The notes: generated from the sequence alone by a model not told the origin. Shown: positions 35,840 to 44,746, counted from the first letter of the stretch. The stretch: DNA of 64,000 bases from Pontibacter sp. SGAir0037 (GCF_005491705.1 NZ_CP028092.1:3844001-3908000), one strand, 5' to 3'. Made by a program: numbers and translations.

Positions 35840-35976
35840 TGTAGGGTGTTGAAACTGGCAGACAAGCCCTCCTATCTCGGGGGTGGAGAATCTGGGATAA
35901 AGCAACTTTTGAACTAACACTAGTACCAAGATATTTGCCTAACTACTCCGTGGAGGTTCGATTCCTCCCCCTACAG
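35840..35976 (+). ncRNA. tRNA-like RNA 2 (paralogue with a longer variable arm)
   Basis: 137 nt, with the same acceptor (TGTAGGG/CCCTACA, G73), D arm, anticodon arm (CCCTC-CTATCTC-GGGGG) and T arm as RNA 1. Outside the variable arm the two differ at only two positions, one in the D loop (T to C) and one in the T loop (C to T). The variable region is 68 nt because of a 24-nt insertion. The inner helix is kept with changed bases: ATCT/AGAT here against ATAG/CTAT in RNA 1. The ATAAAGCAA and CTAACTA segments in the arm are conserved. It has its own promoter and terminator. It is not a normal isoacceptor. Confidence 0.75.
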
Positions 35977-35980
35977 CAAC

Positions 35981-36019
35981 AAAAAGCCTCCTCAAGAGAA
36001 ATCTTGAGGAGGCTTTTTT
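35981..36019 (+). terminator. Terminator of tRNA-like RNA 2
   Basis: A perfect 17-bp stem (AAAAAGCCTCCTCAAGA with its complement) and a short GAAA-type loop, ending in TTTTTT. It starts five bases after the folded RNA. Confidence 0.9.
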
Positions 36020-36075
36020 ATGGGCTATAACTTAGCTGCTACTGCCACTCTATGTTTATAATAGTATATACGCTG

Positions 36076-37134
36076 TTAAAGTGCCGTTTCTTGTTTAGCA
36101 AAGCCACTGCTTGGCACTTTGTCTTCGGCTCCTGCAACAACTGGTTTCGCTGTTTTTCTACCATACCAGTTTTTAATCAACTGCATGGATGGCTGCTCCA
36201 CATAGGTAGTAATAAGATAGGCACAGGCTATACTGAACAGAATTGGCGGTACAATTACGAACACGCTGTTTCCGAAATATTCTTTTGTATAGTTTAAAAT
36301 GATGTATCCAATAAACTGATGGAATAAGTACAGCGAATAAGAGATACTACCCAAAAAAGTAAAGGGCTTATTAATCAGGAAATCCAGTTTACCACTTATA
36401 CCAAGATAGAATATAGCATAGATACCAGCCACTATCGCCATATCAGCTAATCCTTTTTTTGCATAAATAGACAGGGCAAGGGCCAGCGAAAGAGCAAGAC
36501 AGGCTAAGATTGTCTTCTTTTTTTCTGGCTCAAATTTCAGGAGGTAAAACAGGATACCGGAATAAAAGAACACCCCGTAGTAGAGGTTCAGAATGGCATT
36601 GAAATGTTTTATTTCGAAAACATGCACGTTTATGAAGCTCAAAGCCATCCAGGCTATTCCGATGTACAGCATCTTGTCCAGCTTCTTAACCATAAAAATC
36701 CCGAGCAGCATCAGGTAAAACATCCACTCCTGAAAAAGGGTCCAGTATACCCAGTCGACGTTTGGCACCCCTACCAGCTTCTGGAACATCGTCAAGTTTA
36801 CCAGCATTTCACTAAAGGAAGTCTCAAACCCAGGCAGCCCGAAAAGCTGTACACACAGGAAAGTAGCCAACACACTTATCCAGTAAGCCGGGTATAACCT
36901 TCCGGCTCTCTTTATCAGAAATTCTTTGCTACTGGTAATTTTTCTGAAGCTGAAAAAGATCACAAACCCACTTATCATAAAAAAGAGCTCCACGCCATAG
37001 TTTCCGTAATTAATATCAAAGGCAGGTGAGAAGTTATGGCCGAAAACATCCCGGTAAGTGGCTGTGTAATGAAAAAGAACAACAAAAAGCGCAGCAAATC
37101 CTCTTAAGGAATCTAAAAATAAAAATCTGTTCAT
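36076..37134 (-). CDS. Acyltransferase family 3 membrane protein (OatA/NodX type)
   Basis: 352 residues with about ten transmembrane helices. It begins RFLFLDSLRGFAALFVVLFHY, the family start with the catalytic His, and has KRAGRLYPAYW, the conserved Arg motif. Such proteins acylate (often O-acetylate) exported polysaccharides or lipids. It has no attached SGNH domain; an SGNH hydrolase gene lies 1.4 kb away but is periplasmic and separate. Confidence 0.9.
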   Translation of the reverse strand: MNRFLFLDSLRGFAALFVVLFHYTATYRDVFGHNFSPAFDINYGNYGVELFFMISGFVIFFSFRKITSSKEFLIKRAGRLYPAYWISVLATFLCVQLFGLPGFETSFSEMLVNLTMFQKLVGVPNVDWVYWTLFQEWMFYLMLLGIFMVKKLDKMLYIGIAWMALSFINVHVFEIKHFNAILNLYYGVFFYSGILFYLLKFEPEKKKTILACLALSLALALSIYAKKGLADMAIVAGIYAIFYLGISGKLDFLINKPFTFLGSISYSLYLFHQFIGYIILNYTKEYFGNSVFVIVPPILFSIACAYLITTYVEQPSMQLIKNWYGRKTAKPVVAGAEDKVPSSGFAKQETAL

Positions 37135-37455
37135 GCTACAAGTATCCCTCGGTATCTACGTATCTTCCTGCTTGCACAGGACTTCACTCTATATTGGAGT
37201 ATCTGAAATTTTATAGTATAATCCGTTTATTTCTATACAATACCTTAGTTTTAGAAGTTAGGTTAAGGTTAAAGACCAGTATTTTTATGCATCAAGGAAT
37301 ATTTGCAGACTATCTTAATTTTATATATATACATACAGGAATAGTTTAATAACAAGCTTAATTTGTTTAATCGTTAAACTGCTTCTTATACAACAACTTC
37401 CGGCCTCAACAGTAAAATATAAGGCGCTACCTTTACCTGTTAAACCTCTTGTGCT
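37135..37455. other. AT-rich intergenic region
   Basis: 321 bases between divergent genes, AT-rich, with no gene or RNA that I can support. It should hold the promoters of both neighbours; no exact consensus was found. Confidence 0.4.
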
Positions 37456-38535
37456 ATGTCAAAAGTAAATCCCGCTGCCTCAGCACTTATCCCTCAGATC
37501 GGAACTGATGAGACAACAAAGCAGCTATCTAAACTTCAACAGCAGTTTAACAAAAAAATTAACCAGATAAACAAGCTCAAGCAGGCGATGGCGGAGCGGG
37601 AGGAACTTCTTGCACAGGGGCGAAAACACATGCAAAAAGAGCTCCAGCCACTTATTGCTCAGATTGTGGCAAAGCGGGTAGAGCTGGTATACCTGCTGGA
37701 CAGCTCCTACGACATGAGCTTTTTCAGAAAAAGAGAAAAGCAGAAACTAGCTGATCTTATAGTAAGTATCTCCGAAGAACTGATAGATGCCTACGACAAA
37801 GAAGAACTGGTTGACCTGCACGACAAATACGCCGAACAGGCGCGTGCGGCAATCACAGCTCAGGACGAAGAAGAAATAAAAGACTTAGCACAGGATATGT
37901 TAAGAAACATGTTTGGCGTGGATATAGAGATCAATGATCTGAATGACTTTGAACAGATACAGGCACAACTGGACAAGGAGATGGAGCAACGGGAACAAGA
38001 AAGGCAGCAGCGCCAGAAAGCCCGCAAAACCAAAGCACAACAAGCTAAAGAAGATAAAATAAAGGCAGAGCTGAGCAACATCAGCAAAGCCAGCCGCCGC
38101 GTGTATACTGAACTTGCCAAACAGCTGCATCCCGATACAGAACAGGATGAGGCCATAAAAGCTCAGAAAGAAGAAACCATGAAAAAAGTAACGCACGCTT
38201 ACAAGCAAAACGACTTCTTCGAGCTCCTGAAACTACAAATGGAATTTATACAGACCCGGGATAAGGCTTTAGACAGTGTGCCTGAAGACCAGCTAAAGTA
38301 TTATGTAAAAATCCTTCAGGAGCAGATAAAGGAGCTTCAGGAGGAACAGTATAGCTTCGAATACGGACCTGATGCCGCGTTCTATCACCGCTTTTGCGGC
38401 TCTGCGAAACAAATGAATCAAAAGTTCAGGTACGCCAAAGAAGATCTCCAGCTCGAACTGGTACAGCTAAAGCAGGACTTACGCCATTTTACTGATCCGC
38501 AGTACCTGCGGGACTTCCTGAAAGAGATACGGTAG
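37456..38535 (+). CDS. Coiled-coil protein with a degenerate J domain
   Basis: 359 residues, mostly charged helix: coiled coils at about 20-75 and 165-205 (KEMEQREQERQQRQKARKTK) and again at 270-350. At about 212-255 lies SRRVYTELAKQLHPDTEQDE followed by KKVTHAYKQNDFFELLKL, which is a J-domain helix II-HPD loop-helix III pattern. J domains stimulate DnaK. No glycine-rich or zinc domain is present, so it is not DnaJ itself. A specialised Hsp70 partner is likely. No signal peptide is seen. Confidence 0.8.
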   Translation: MSKVNPAASALIPQIGTDETTKQLSKLQQQFNKKINQINKLKQAMAEREELLAQGRKHMQKELQPLIAQIVAKRVELVYLLDSSYDMSFFRKREKQKLADLIVSISEELIDAYDKEELVDLHDKYAEQARAAITAQDEEEIKDLAQDMLRNMFGVDIEINDLNDFEQIQAQLDKEMEQREQERQQRQKARKTKAQQAKEDKIKAELSNISKASRRVYTELAKQLHPDTEQDEAIKAQKEETMKKVTHAYKQNDFFELLKLQMEFIQTRDKALDSVPEDQLKYYVKILQEQIKELQEEQYSFEYGPDAAFYHRFCGSAKQMNQKFRYAKEDLQLELVQLKQDLRHFTDPQYLRDFLKEIR

Positions 38536-38564
38536 TTGAATACACCAGCCAAAGCTGCACAACC

Positions 38565-39230
38565 TTACTTTTTTGCCCGCATTTCAGACTTTACCTGCAA
38601 TACCTGGTACACCTCATTTGCCAGTAATGCGGCTCCTTCATCGTTGGGATGCACGCCATCGTATGTTAGATCAGCTTTACCGATAAAAGGAGTATAAAGA
38701 TCGATGGGTTGTGCTTTCGTTTTTTTGGCTACTTTTTTTAATGTTGGAATGATCTCTTCTTTTACGATACTTTCGGTAATACCCCATTTATCTTCAAACA
38801 CAGGTATAGGATAACAGATATACACTTTGGGCTTCGATGGCAGATTCTGAAATGATTTTACAAACTCCGTATAATCTTTTTTGAAGTCTTTCTCATGCTG
38901 CCAGTTCTGAGGCTTGGAATCATTTGTACCTAATTTGATAATAACTATATCTGGATTCCAGTTAAGCACTTCCTGGTACTTTTCTTCGTTCCAGTAAGGA
39001 TGATCGCCTTTCTTTAAAAGTGTTCTGCCGCCCAGCCCGTAGTTGTTTACCACATATTCTTCACCCATTAATTCCTGCAGCGCCATCGGATAAGTTTTGC
39101 TCAAGCCATACCCTTCGGTGATACTGTTGCCTACACAGGCTACTTTAATTTTTTGCTGTGCAGATACCGAAAGTGAACAAAAGCTCATTAAAGCAGCAAT
39201 AACAAACGACAGGCTTACATATTTTCTCAT
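38565..39230 (-). CDS. Exported SGNH/GDSL esterase
   Basis: 221 residues. The signal peptide ends SVSAQQ. The four SGNH blocks are present: GNSITEGYG (Ser nucleophile), Gly in YGLGGRTLL, GTNDSK (Asn), and DGVHPND (Asp/His). Relatives remove acetyl groups from glycans or act on lipids. The substrate is unknown. Periplasmic. Confidence 0.92.
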   Translation of the reverse strand: MRKYVSLSFVIAALMSFCSLSVSAQQKIKVACVGNSITEGYGLSKTYPMALQELMGEEYVVNNYGLGGRTLLKKGDHPYWNEEKYQEVLNWNPDIVIIKLGTNDSKPQNWQHEKDFKKDYTEFVKSFQNLPSKPKVYICYPIPVFEDKWGITESIVKEEIIPTLKKVAKKTKAQPIDLYTPFIGKADLTYDGVHPNDEGAALLANEVYQVLQVKSEMRAKK

Positions 39231-39298
39231 ACCCTTATAGTTAGTTTGATCCTGATAAAGTAAGAGAAAATACCTGAAAAAATATAATTCCAGAATAA

Positions 39299-39997
39299 TT
39301 AAAACTTGAAAACAGAGGTCAGACCCTCCCGGTAAGTCCGGCCTATCGGAATTTCTGTGCCGGCTATGCGCACCTGGTAGCTCTCTATAATATCGATATG
39401 CGGCAACGCCACCACATAAGATTTATGTACTCTGACAAACCTGTCGGCAGGAAGAGTGCTTTGCACTTCGCTTAAGCTATTTAATGTGGCTACTTTTTTA
39501 TCTTTGGTAACAAACGTTACATAATTGCCCGAAGCCTCCAGGTATAGAATTTCTTCCAGTTTCAGTTGATATGTTTGCACGCCACTTTTCACCAGTATAG
39601 TTTCTCCTTTGTTACTACCTGTATCTTTCTGCGGCCTGCCTTTCAGTTTAAGCAAGGTAGCCGCTTTATTTACTGCCTTTAAAAACTTCTGAAAATCGAT
39701 AGGCTTGAGCAGGTAACCAGCCGCTTCCCAATCATAGCTCTCTACAGCGTATTCGGAGTAAGCCGTGGTAAATATTACCAGCGGAGGCTGCTGCTGTGCC
39801 TTCAAAAACTCAATACCTGTCAGGTCGGGCATGTTAATATCCAGGAAAACAAGATCTACCTGCTCCTGCTGCAAATATGCCAAGGCATCGATGCTGCTCC
39901 TGAAAGTTTGCGCCAACTGCACAGAAGGCACCTTAGCAGCATAATGTGCTATCACGGCAAGCGCTTTCGGTTCATCATCTATGGCAATGCATTTCAT
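39299..39997 (-). CDS. LytTR-type response regulator
   Basis: 232 residues. The receiver domain (1-120) has the phosphorylation Asp in LVFLDINMPDL and the Lys in LKPIDF. The LytTR DNA-binding domain covers about 135-232 (ETILVKSGVQTYQLKLEEILYLEA... GRTYREGL). It pairs with the adjacent LytS-like kinase. A heptad repeat lies 10 bases upstream of the start. Targets unknown. Confidence 0.95.
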   Translation of the reverse strand: MKCIAIDDEPKALAVIAHYAAKVPSVQLAQTFRSSIDALAYLQQEQVDLVFLDINMPDLTGIEFLKAQQQPPLVIFTTAYSEYAVESYDWEAAGYLLKPIDFQKFLKAVNKAATLLKLKGRPQKDTGSNKGETILVKSGVQTYQLKLEEILYLEASGNYVTFVTKDKKVATLNSLSEVQSTLPADRFVRVHKSYVVALPHIDIIESYQVRIAGTEIPIGRTYREGLTSVFKF

Positions 39998-40006
39998 ATT
40001 TGCGGT

Positions 40007-40028
40007 AAATTAGAAATCATAAATTAAG
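40007..40028 (-). repeat. Degenerate 7-bp-period AT repeat upstream of the LytTR gene
   Basis: On the minus strand it reads CTTAATT, TATGATT, TCTAATT in 7-base steps and ends 9 bases before the start codon. Confidence 0.45.
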
Positions 40029-40117
40029 TTGTAAAATCTCTGTCCGAAAAACGCCGTGCTCCTGGGATCAATAAACCAAAGTTAATGTCTAAGCTCAAAA
40101 CTCTAAATTCTTTTCCC

Positions 40118-41236
40118 TTATTGAAGTGCTGTTATAGCTACCTGTGTTTTCTGGAGTTCCAGTCGCAAAACAGTTTTGTAGATATTGTTTTCCTCAGTAA
40201 TAGAGAGGTTATGGCGACCAGGGTACTGTAGTTGCAGCAATTTTTTAACGTGCTCCAGGCCAAAACCGGCATGTTTTACCGCAGCAGTTTTGTTCTGCCG
40301 GTAAATAGTATTTTCTACAGTAAAGAAAAGCTCACTTTCAGTGATTCTTAGCTCAATGAGGATATACGACTCCTGTTTCAGGCTTACCCCGTGCTTAAAC
40401 GCATTCTCTACAAAGTTGATGAGCAGCATAGGCGAAATACGCACTTGTTGCCTGTCTCCCTCCACATCAAAGCGAATAGTGATTTCTTCCTCGCCTGAAA
40501 ACCTTAGTTTCTGCAGCTTAATGTAGTTTTCTATATACTCTACCTCCCGCTGCAGCTCGATAAAGGGCACATGGCTTTCATAGATAGAATAGCGCATCAG
40601 GTGCGTAAGCTGTGCTATACTTTCGGCCAGTTCATCGGCATTCTTTTCTATTGCCATCGAGAAAAGGTTGTTAAGCGTATTAAACAGAAAGTGCGGGTTC
40701 ACCTGATTTTTCAGCAGCGCCAGCTCTGCCGCCGTCACATCAAGCTTCTGCAAGCCCTCTTTATCCAGAAGCCACTGTTTGGAAGCCCAGTAGGCATACG
40801 AAGCCAGTAAAACAGCCAGGTACACAAAGAAACCATCAGAGACTGGTGAGTAATCAAACCTGATGTAATAGTCTTCCGACAGCATGTTGAGCATACTGTT
40901 GGTGCCCCAGGTAAACATCAGCACCTCAATGGTGAAGCACCACCCTAAGCTCACCAGCAATGGCAGCAGGTACTTCCGCTGATAGCCGGAAGCCCTGTAC
41001 CTGGGGAAAATAAGCAATATGTTTACATAGAAAAAGATTGCCTTGAAAACAAGCAGCAGGAAATAATGCAGCAACTGCTTTTTGTGCAGGCTGGAGAAAA
41101 TACCAAAATCAGCGAGATATGGGTCGTGTATAAACTCGGTTCTTGTTTTAAAGTAAATAAGCAAGGCAACCACAAACCAGAAAGTAAGGTGAAGCAACAG
41201 CTCCACGTGCTTTCGCAGAAACGATAACTTTTTCAT
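40118..41236 (-). CDS. LytS-like sensor histidine kinase (His_kinase family)
   Basis: 372 residues with four transmembrane helices in the first 165 and no extracellular sensor domain. The phospho-acceptor motif is NPHFLFNTLNNLF, and the ATP lid region has NFVENAFKHG and GFGLEHVKKLL. It lacks a classical HisKA, as usual for the LytS class. It lies 120 bases upstream of the LytTR regulator on the same strand, so the two form a two-component system. Confidence 0.94.
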   Translation of the reverse strand: MKKLSFLRKHVELLLHLTFWFVVALLIYFKTRTEFIHDPYLADFGIFSSLHKKQLLHYFLLLVFKAIFFYVNILLIFPRYRASGYQRKYLLPLLVSLGWCFTIEVLMFTWGTNSMLNMLSEDYYIRFDYSPVSDGFFVYLAVLLASYAYWASKQWLLDKEGLQKLDVTAAELALLKNQVNPHFLFNTLNNLFSMAIEKNADELAESIAQLTHLMRYSIYESHVPFIELQREVEYIENYIKLQKLRFSGEEEITIRFDVEGDRQQVRISPMLLINFVENAFKHGVSLKQESYILIELRITESELFFTVENTIYRQNKTAAVKHAGFGLEHVKKLLQLQYPGRHNLSITEENNIYKTVLRLELQKTQVAITALQ

Positions 41237-41381
41237 AGATACAGGCAGGTTTTAATTCAAAGCTACCACTCTCTCTAAGATATTCTGCATTTGGTTTACA
41301 AACAACTTGTTTTTGCATGTGAATGGCTGAAATATCACAAGGCGAGCCTCTGCTGCTACACCGGGTATCAGCCTATAAGAA

Positions 41382-41407
41382 TGCCCCAACCGGCACTGGC
41401 TGGGGCA
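41382..41407 (-). terminator. Hairpin terminator after the SDR gene
   Basis: On the minus strand TGCCCCAGCC pairs with GGTTGGGGCA with a 6-nt loop, followed by TTCTTAT. The T tract is weak. Confidence 0.55.
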
Positions 41408-41425
41408 CTGTTTCCGGAGGTATTT

Positions 41426-42232
41426 TTACTCTTTATCGCTCTTGTCGGTTGGTGCGGCTTGCTTATGCATTGTTTCAGCTACCATACTATCCGGCATTAC
41501 CTTAGTAGCACCTACCATAGCTTTGTTCTTGAGGCCCGATATAATCTCCAGTTTACCGGCCATTAAAGCCTCATACCCATCTCTGGCCACTTTAGCCGGA
41601 TCAGCCAGGTCTCCGTCCTGCACTATTTTAGATTCTTCCATACTTGCTTTCGAGAAGAATTCAGTGTCAGTAGGACCAGGAAGCAGTTTAGTGATGGTGA
41701 TGTTAGTGTCTTTTAGCTCGTTCTGAATAGACTCTGTAAAAGTAGTAACAAAGGCTTTAGTGCCATGATATACAGCCTGAAGAGGACCGGGCATTTCGCC
41801 TGCGACAGATGTTACCATCAGAATTTTACCTTCGTTGCGGGCTACCATTTCCTGCAGGAAACACTTCGTCAGCACCAGGTAAGCGCCGATGTTCAACTGC
41901 AGCATATCCAGCTCTTTGTTAATATCGGTTTTTATAAACTCACCATACTCTCCCTGTGCCGCATCGTTTACCAGCACATCTACCCGAATACCTTTTGACT
42001 TCACCTCCTCATACACCTCAAAAGGCGCTTCTCTTTTAAACAGGTCTTTCGAGATAGTTGTTACCTCTATTCTAAACTGCTGCTGTAGCTCTGTGGCTGT
42101 TTTAGAAAGCTGATCTTCGCTGCGAGCTACTATAATTAAGTTATACTTGTTCTCTGCAAATATTCTGGCCAGTTCATAGCCAATGCCTTCGGTTGCACCT
42201 GTTATCAGGGCATACTTTTGTCCATTTTCCAT
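41426..42232 (-). CDS. Short-chain dehydrogenase/reductase (SDR), second copy
   Basis: 268 residues, a paralogue of the SDR at 27903-28700. TGATEGIG is the nucleotide motif, NDAAQGEYG takes the place of NNAG, catalytic Ser is in MVTSVAGEM, and the YHGTKAF motif holds Tyr and Lys. The shared ELDMLQLN and LPGPTDTEF segments show recent common origin. The replacement of the usual NNAG Asn-Ala is an oddity. Substrate unknown. Confidence 0.9.
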   Translation of the reverse strand: MENGQKYALITGATEGIGYELARIFAENKYNLIIVARSEDQLSKTATELQQQFRIEVTTISKDLFKREAPFEVYEEVKSKGIRVDVLVNDAAQGEYGEFIKTDINKELDMLQLNIGAYLVLTKCFLQEMVARNEGKILMVTSVAGEMPGPLQAVYHGTKAFVTTFTESIQNELKDTNITITKLLPGPTDTEFFSKASMEESKIVQDGDLADPAKVARDGYEALMAGKLEIISGLKNKAMVGATKVMPDSMVAETMHKQAAPTDKSDKE

Positions 42233-42367
42233 AGTCGTTAGGTATTGTATGTTATAACTTTATACTTAACGACTTTAACTATTTCTTGTTCAAACGGAAA
42301 CGCGGTATAAAGTATAACCTAACAGAAAGGATGTAAAGCGCACCAAAGCATGAGCAAGCACATCAGT

Positions 42368-43348
42368 TTACCTGGTATAACTACTGGAGTCTATCAGCTG
42401 GTTTGTTTTGCCATCGTGCACCGCATAGTTAAAGCCCGGATGGATGCAGTAAGAGCCATACTCTCCCTGCTTATTCAGCGCCAGGTAACCTACCTGCAAA
42501 TCTTTATAATTCTTCTGCTTTCTAACAATGCGGTTCACAGCCTCTTCACATGCTTTTTGTGGTGGATACCCCTGCCGCATCAGCTCCACTACCAGGTGAC
42601 TGCCAACTGTTTTCATTACGGCTTCTCCCAGACCAGTGGCACAGGCACCCCCCACCTCGTTGTCTACAAACAGAGCGGCTCCTATAATAGGAGAATCGCC
42701 TACACGGCCATGCATTTTCCAGGCAGCACCACTGGTGGTACAGGCGCCAGACATATTACCTGCTTCATCCAGGGCCAGCATACTAATCGTGTCGTGGTTT
42801 TCTATATTGATAACAGGCTTATAGTTGGCAGTTTTAAGCCACTCTTTCCAGGCCTTCTCTGCTTCTTTTGTAAGCAGATTTTGCTTTTTAAAGCCCTGGC
42901 TTAAGGCAAACTGCTGCGCGCCCTCTCCTACCAGCATCACATGCGGTGTTTTTTCCATTACCAAACGTGCCACCGAAATCGGGTGCATGATGTTCTGCAA
43001 AAAAGCCACCGAGCCGCAATTCCCTTCTTCATCCATAATACAGGCATCCAGCGTTACCTTTCCCTCCCTGTCTGGCCAGCCGCCATACCCTACGGTAGTT
43101 ACCTTCGGATCAGCCTCTGTTACCCGTACTCCTGCCTCTACTGCATCCAGGGCACGGCCTTTTGCCTGCAGCACCTTCCAGGCGGCCTCGTTAGCGGCCA
43201 GTCCATGGTTCCATGTGGAAATTACAAGTGGCTTTTTAGGAGCTTTAGCGGTAAGCGGGCCGGCTACAGTGCTTAACAAGGGTGCCACACCAGATAAAAA
43301 GGTGGTGCTTAGTAAAGACTTTATAAGAAATTTTCTTCTGCTGGACAT
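42368..43348 (-). CDS. N4-(beta-N-acetylglucosaminyl)-L-asparaginase-like Ntn hydrolase
   Basis: 326 residues. A Tat-type signal (SSRRKFLIK, then a hydrophobic stretch) directs export. The self-cleavage/nucleophile motif NHDTISML lies near residue 187, followed by GNMSGACTTSG, as in glycosylasparaginases. The precursor would be cut before Thr to give two chains. The family removes N-glycan-linked GlcNAc from Asn or acts as plant-type asparaginase. A periplasmic role in glycoprotein breakdown is plausible. Confidence 0.9.
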   Translation of the reverse strand: MSSRRKFLIKSLLSTTFLSGVAPLLSTVAGPLTAKAPKKPLVISTWNHGLAANEAAWKVLQAKGRALDAVEAGVRVTEADPKVTTVGYGGWPDREGKVTLDACIMDEEGNCGSVAFLQNIMHPISVARLVMEKTPHVMLVGEGAQQFALSQGFKKQNLLTKEAEKAWKEWLKTANYKPVINIENHDTISMLALDEAGNMSGACTTSGAAWKMHGRVGDSPIIGAALFVDNEVGGACATGLGEAVMKTVGSHLVVELMRQGYPPQKACEEAVNRIVRKQKNYKDLQVGYLALNKQGEYGSYCIHPGFNYAVHDGKTNQLIDSSSYTR

Positions 43349-43356
43349 TATGGATG

Positions 43357-43385
43357 TAATTAGAAACTAAAAATTAGAAATTATG
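43357..43385 (-). repeat. Degenerate 7-bp-period AT repeat upstream of the asparaginase gene
   Basis: On the minus strand it reads CATAATT, TCTAATT, TTTAGTT, TCTAATT in 7-base steps and ends 8 bases before the start codon. Confidence 0.5.
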
Positions 43386-43473
43386 CTTTAAAAAGCAAAC
43401 AGAAGCATAAAGCTTATCAAGTATAGCTGCTTCCTGGTTACAGTTAACTTAAATAAACTTCTTGCCTGAAATT

Positions 43474-44244
43474 CTAATCGGCTATTAGCCCGGTAAGTTT
43501 GGCTATTTTTTCGGCATCGGCCACAAAGCGTGTGTACTCAGGCAGGCGCAGGTCGCCTCCCATAAACACATGTTCCTGCCTGTACTCCATACTGCTTTCC
43601 ACACGTCTGCGGCCAGACAAGTGCACATCCTGCACACCTGTCTCCTGCAGTATACGCCGCACATTTCGCTCCGAAACGCCTCCTCCGGCCATGATCCTGA
43701 TTCTACCCTGAGCAACCTGCACCAGCTGTTTCAGCAATGGGATTCCCTCTACAGCACTTCTTTCCTGGCCGCTCGTTAAAATCAAATCGATGCCAAGCGC
43801 TATACTATCTTCCAAAGCCTGCAACGGGTTCGGCGTCATGTCAAATGCCCGGTGTAAAGTCACTTTCATGGGCCTGGCCAGCTCTACAAGCCTGGCCATA
43901 CGTTTCTTATCGATGTGCCCGTCTGGCTGCAAAACACCTATCACCACGCCATCTGCGCCCAAGTCTTTTGCCAGCTGCAGGTCGTAACATATACTTTCAA
44001 ACTCTGAGTCAGAATAGCAAAAGTCACCCCCACGAGGCCGCAGAATAACATGCAACCCAATGCTGATGTTCTTCCTGGCCTCCCGTATGATACCTGCACT
44101 TGGCGTTGTTCCTCCTTCAAACAGGTTTGCACATAGTTCTACTCTTGTAGCACCGCCTGCCTGGGCAGCGATACAGGATTCTACTGAATCAACGCAAATT
44201 TCGACCGCAACACTTTCAGCCATAGCTCCTGGTATATTATTCAT
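43474..44244 (-). CDS. cutC: CutC family protein (copper homeostasis)
   Basis: 256 residues from the ATG at 44244; ATG 44223 (MAESVAVEICVDS) is also possible. The longer open frame to 44322 would overlap the upstream DinB gene and has no family match. TIM-barrel motifs are GGATRVELCANL, EGGTTPSAG, HRAFDMT, ILTSGQ and MAGGGV. CutC was linked to copper tolerance in E. coli, but its reaction is unknown. It starts 25 bases after the DinB stop, so the two are probably co-transcribed. Confidence 0.9.
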   Translation of the reverse strand: MNNIPGAMAESVAVEICVDSVESCIAAQAGGATRVELCANLFEGGTTPSAGIIREARKNISIGLHVILRPRGGDFCYSDSEFESICYDLQLAKDLGADGVVIGVLQPDGHIDKKRMARLVELARPMKVTLHRAFDMTPNPLQALEDSIALGIDLILTSGQERSAVEGIPLLKQLVQVAQGRIRIMAGGGVSERNVRRILQETGVQDVHLSGRRRVESSMEYRQEHVFMGGDLRLPEYTRFVADAEKIAKLTGLIAD

Positions 44245-44269
44245 TACAAATGATGTGTTTCTACTATTT

Positions 44270-44746
44270 TTACAGCACCAGCTTTCGGAGTGCCATCGCA
44301 TATCCCAGGTGCAAGCCATCATGCATCGAAATGGCTTTTACAGCATCTCCGGTATTAGATATTTCTATACCCATACTTGTAGTGATAGGTGAATAACTTG
44401 TGAAGAGACCACTTTCAAAATCTTTAGCTGTCTGCTCTACTGTACTGAGCAGGTATTGTTTCAGCACTTCAACTTCCTCGGCGCTTACAGATACTGCTGG
44501 CCTTGTTCCTTTTCTGTATTTAACAATATACTCCTCCGCTATAAGTGGCTTTTGCCCGGCAAGCGTATAACATAGCGACTGCTGTGTAGAAATAATGTGC
44601 CCAAAATTCCAGATGATATTGTTGTTAAAACCTGCAGGAACATGGTTTAACTGTTCCAATGTAAGATGATTTACCAGCTGCAGAAAATTATTTCTGGCAC
44701 CCCTGATTATAGCAAAAACATGTTCCATACTATTCATTTTTTTCAA
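44270..44746 (-). CDS. DinB-superfamily protein
   Basis: 158 residues, a four-helix bundle of the DinB/YfiT type. Metal-binding His residues are seen in FGHIISTQQ and DGLHLGYAM. Members are often thiol-dependent transferases using mycothiol or bacillithiol. Bacteroidetes can make bacillithiol, so that is possible here. Upstream partner of cutC. Confidence 0.87.
   Translation of the reverse strand: MKKMNSMEHVFAIIRGARNNFLQLVNHLTLEQLNHVPAGFNNNIIWNFGHIISTQQSLCYTLAGQKPLIAEEYIVKYRKGTRPAVSVSAEEVEVLKQYLLSTVEQTAKDFESGLFTSYSPITTSMGIEISNTGDAVKAISMHDGLHLGYAMALRKLVL

Noticed and set aside
32656-35976. tRNA-like RNAs as direct repeats of a mobile element around the GluRS-like gene
   Set aside because: Both copies are complete, have separate promoters and terminators and different arms. 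Between them are ordinary genes without integrase or transposase.
43474-44322. Longer cutC frame starting at 44322
   Set aside because: It overlaps the end of the DinB gene and its first 26 codons are unlike CutC. The ATG at 44244 is better.
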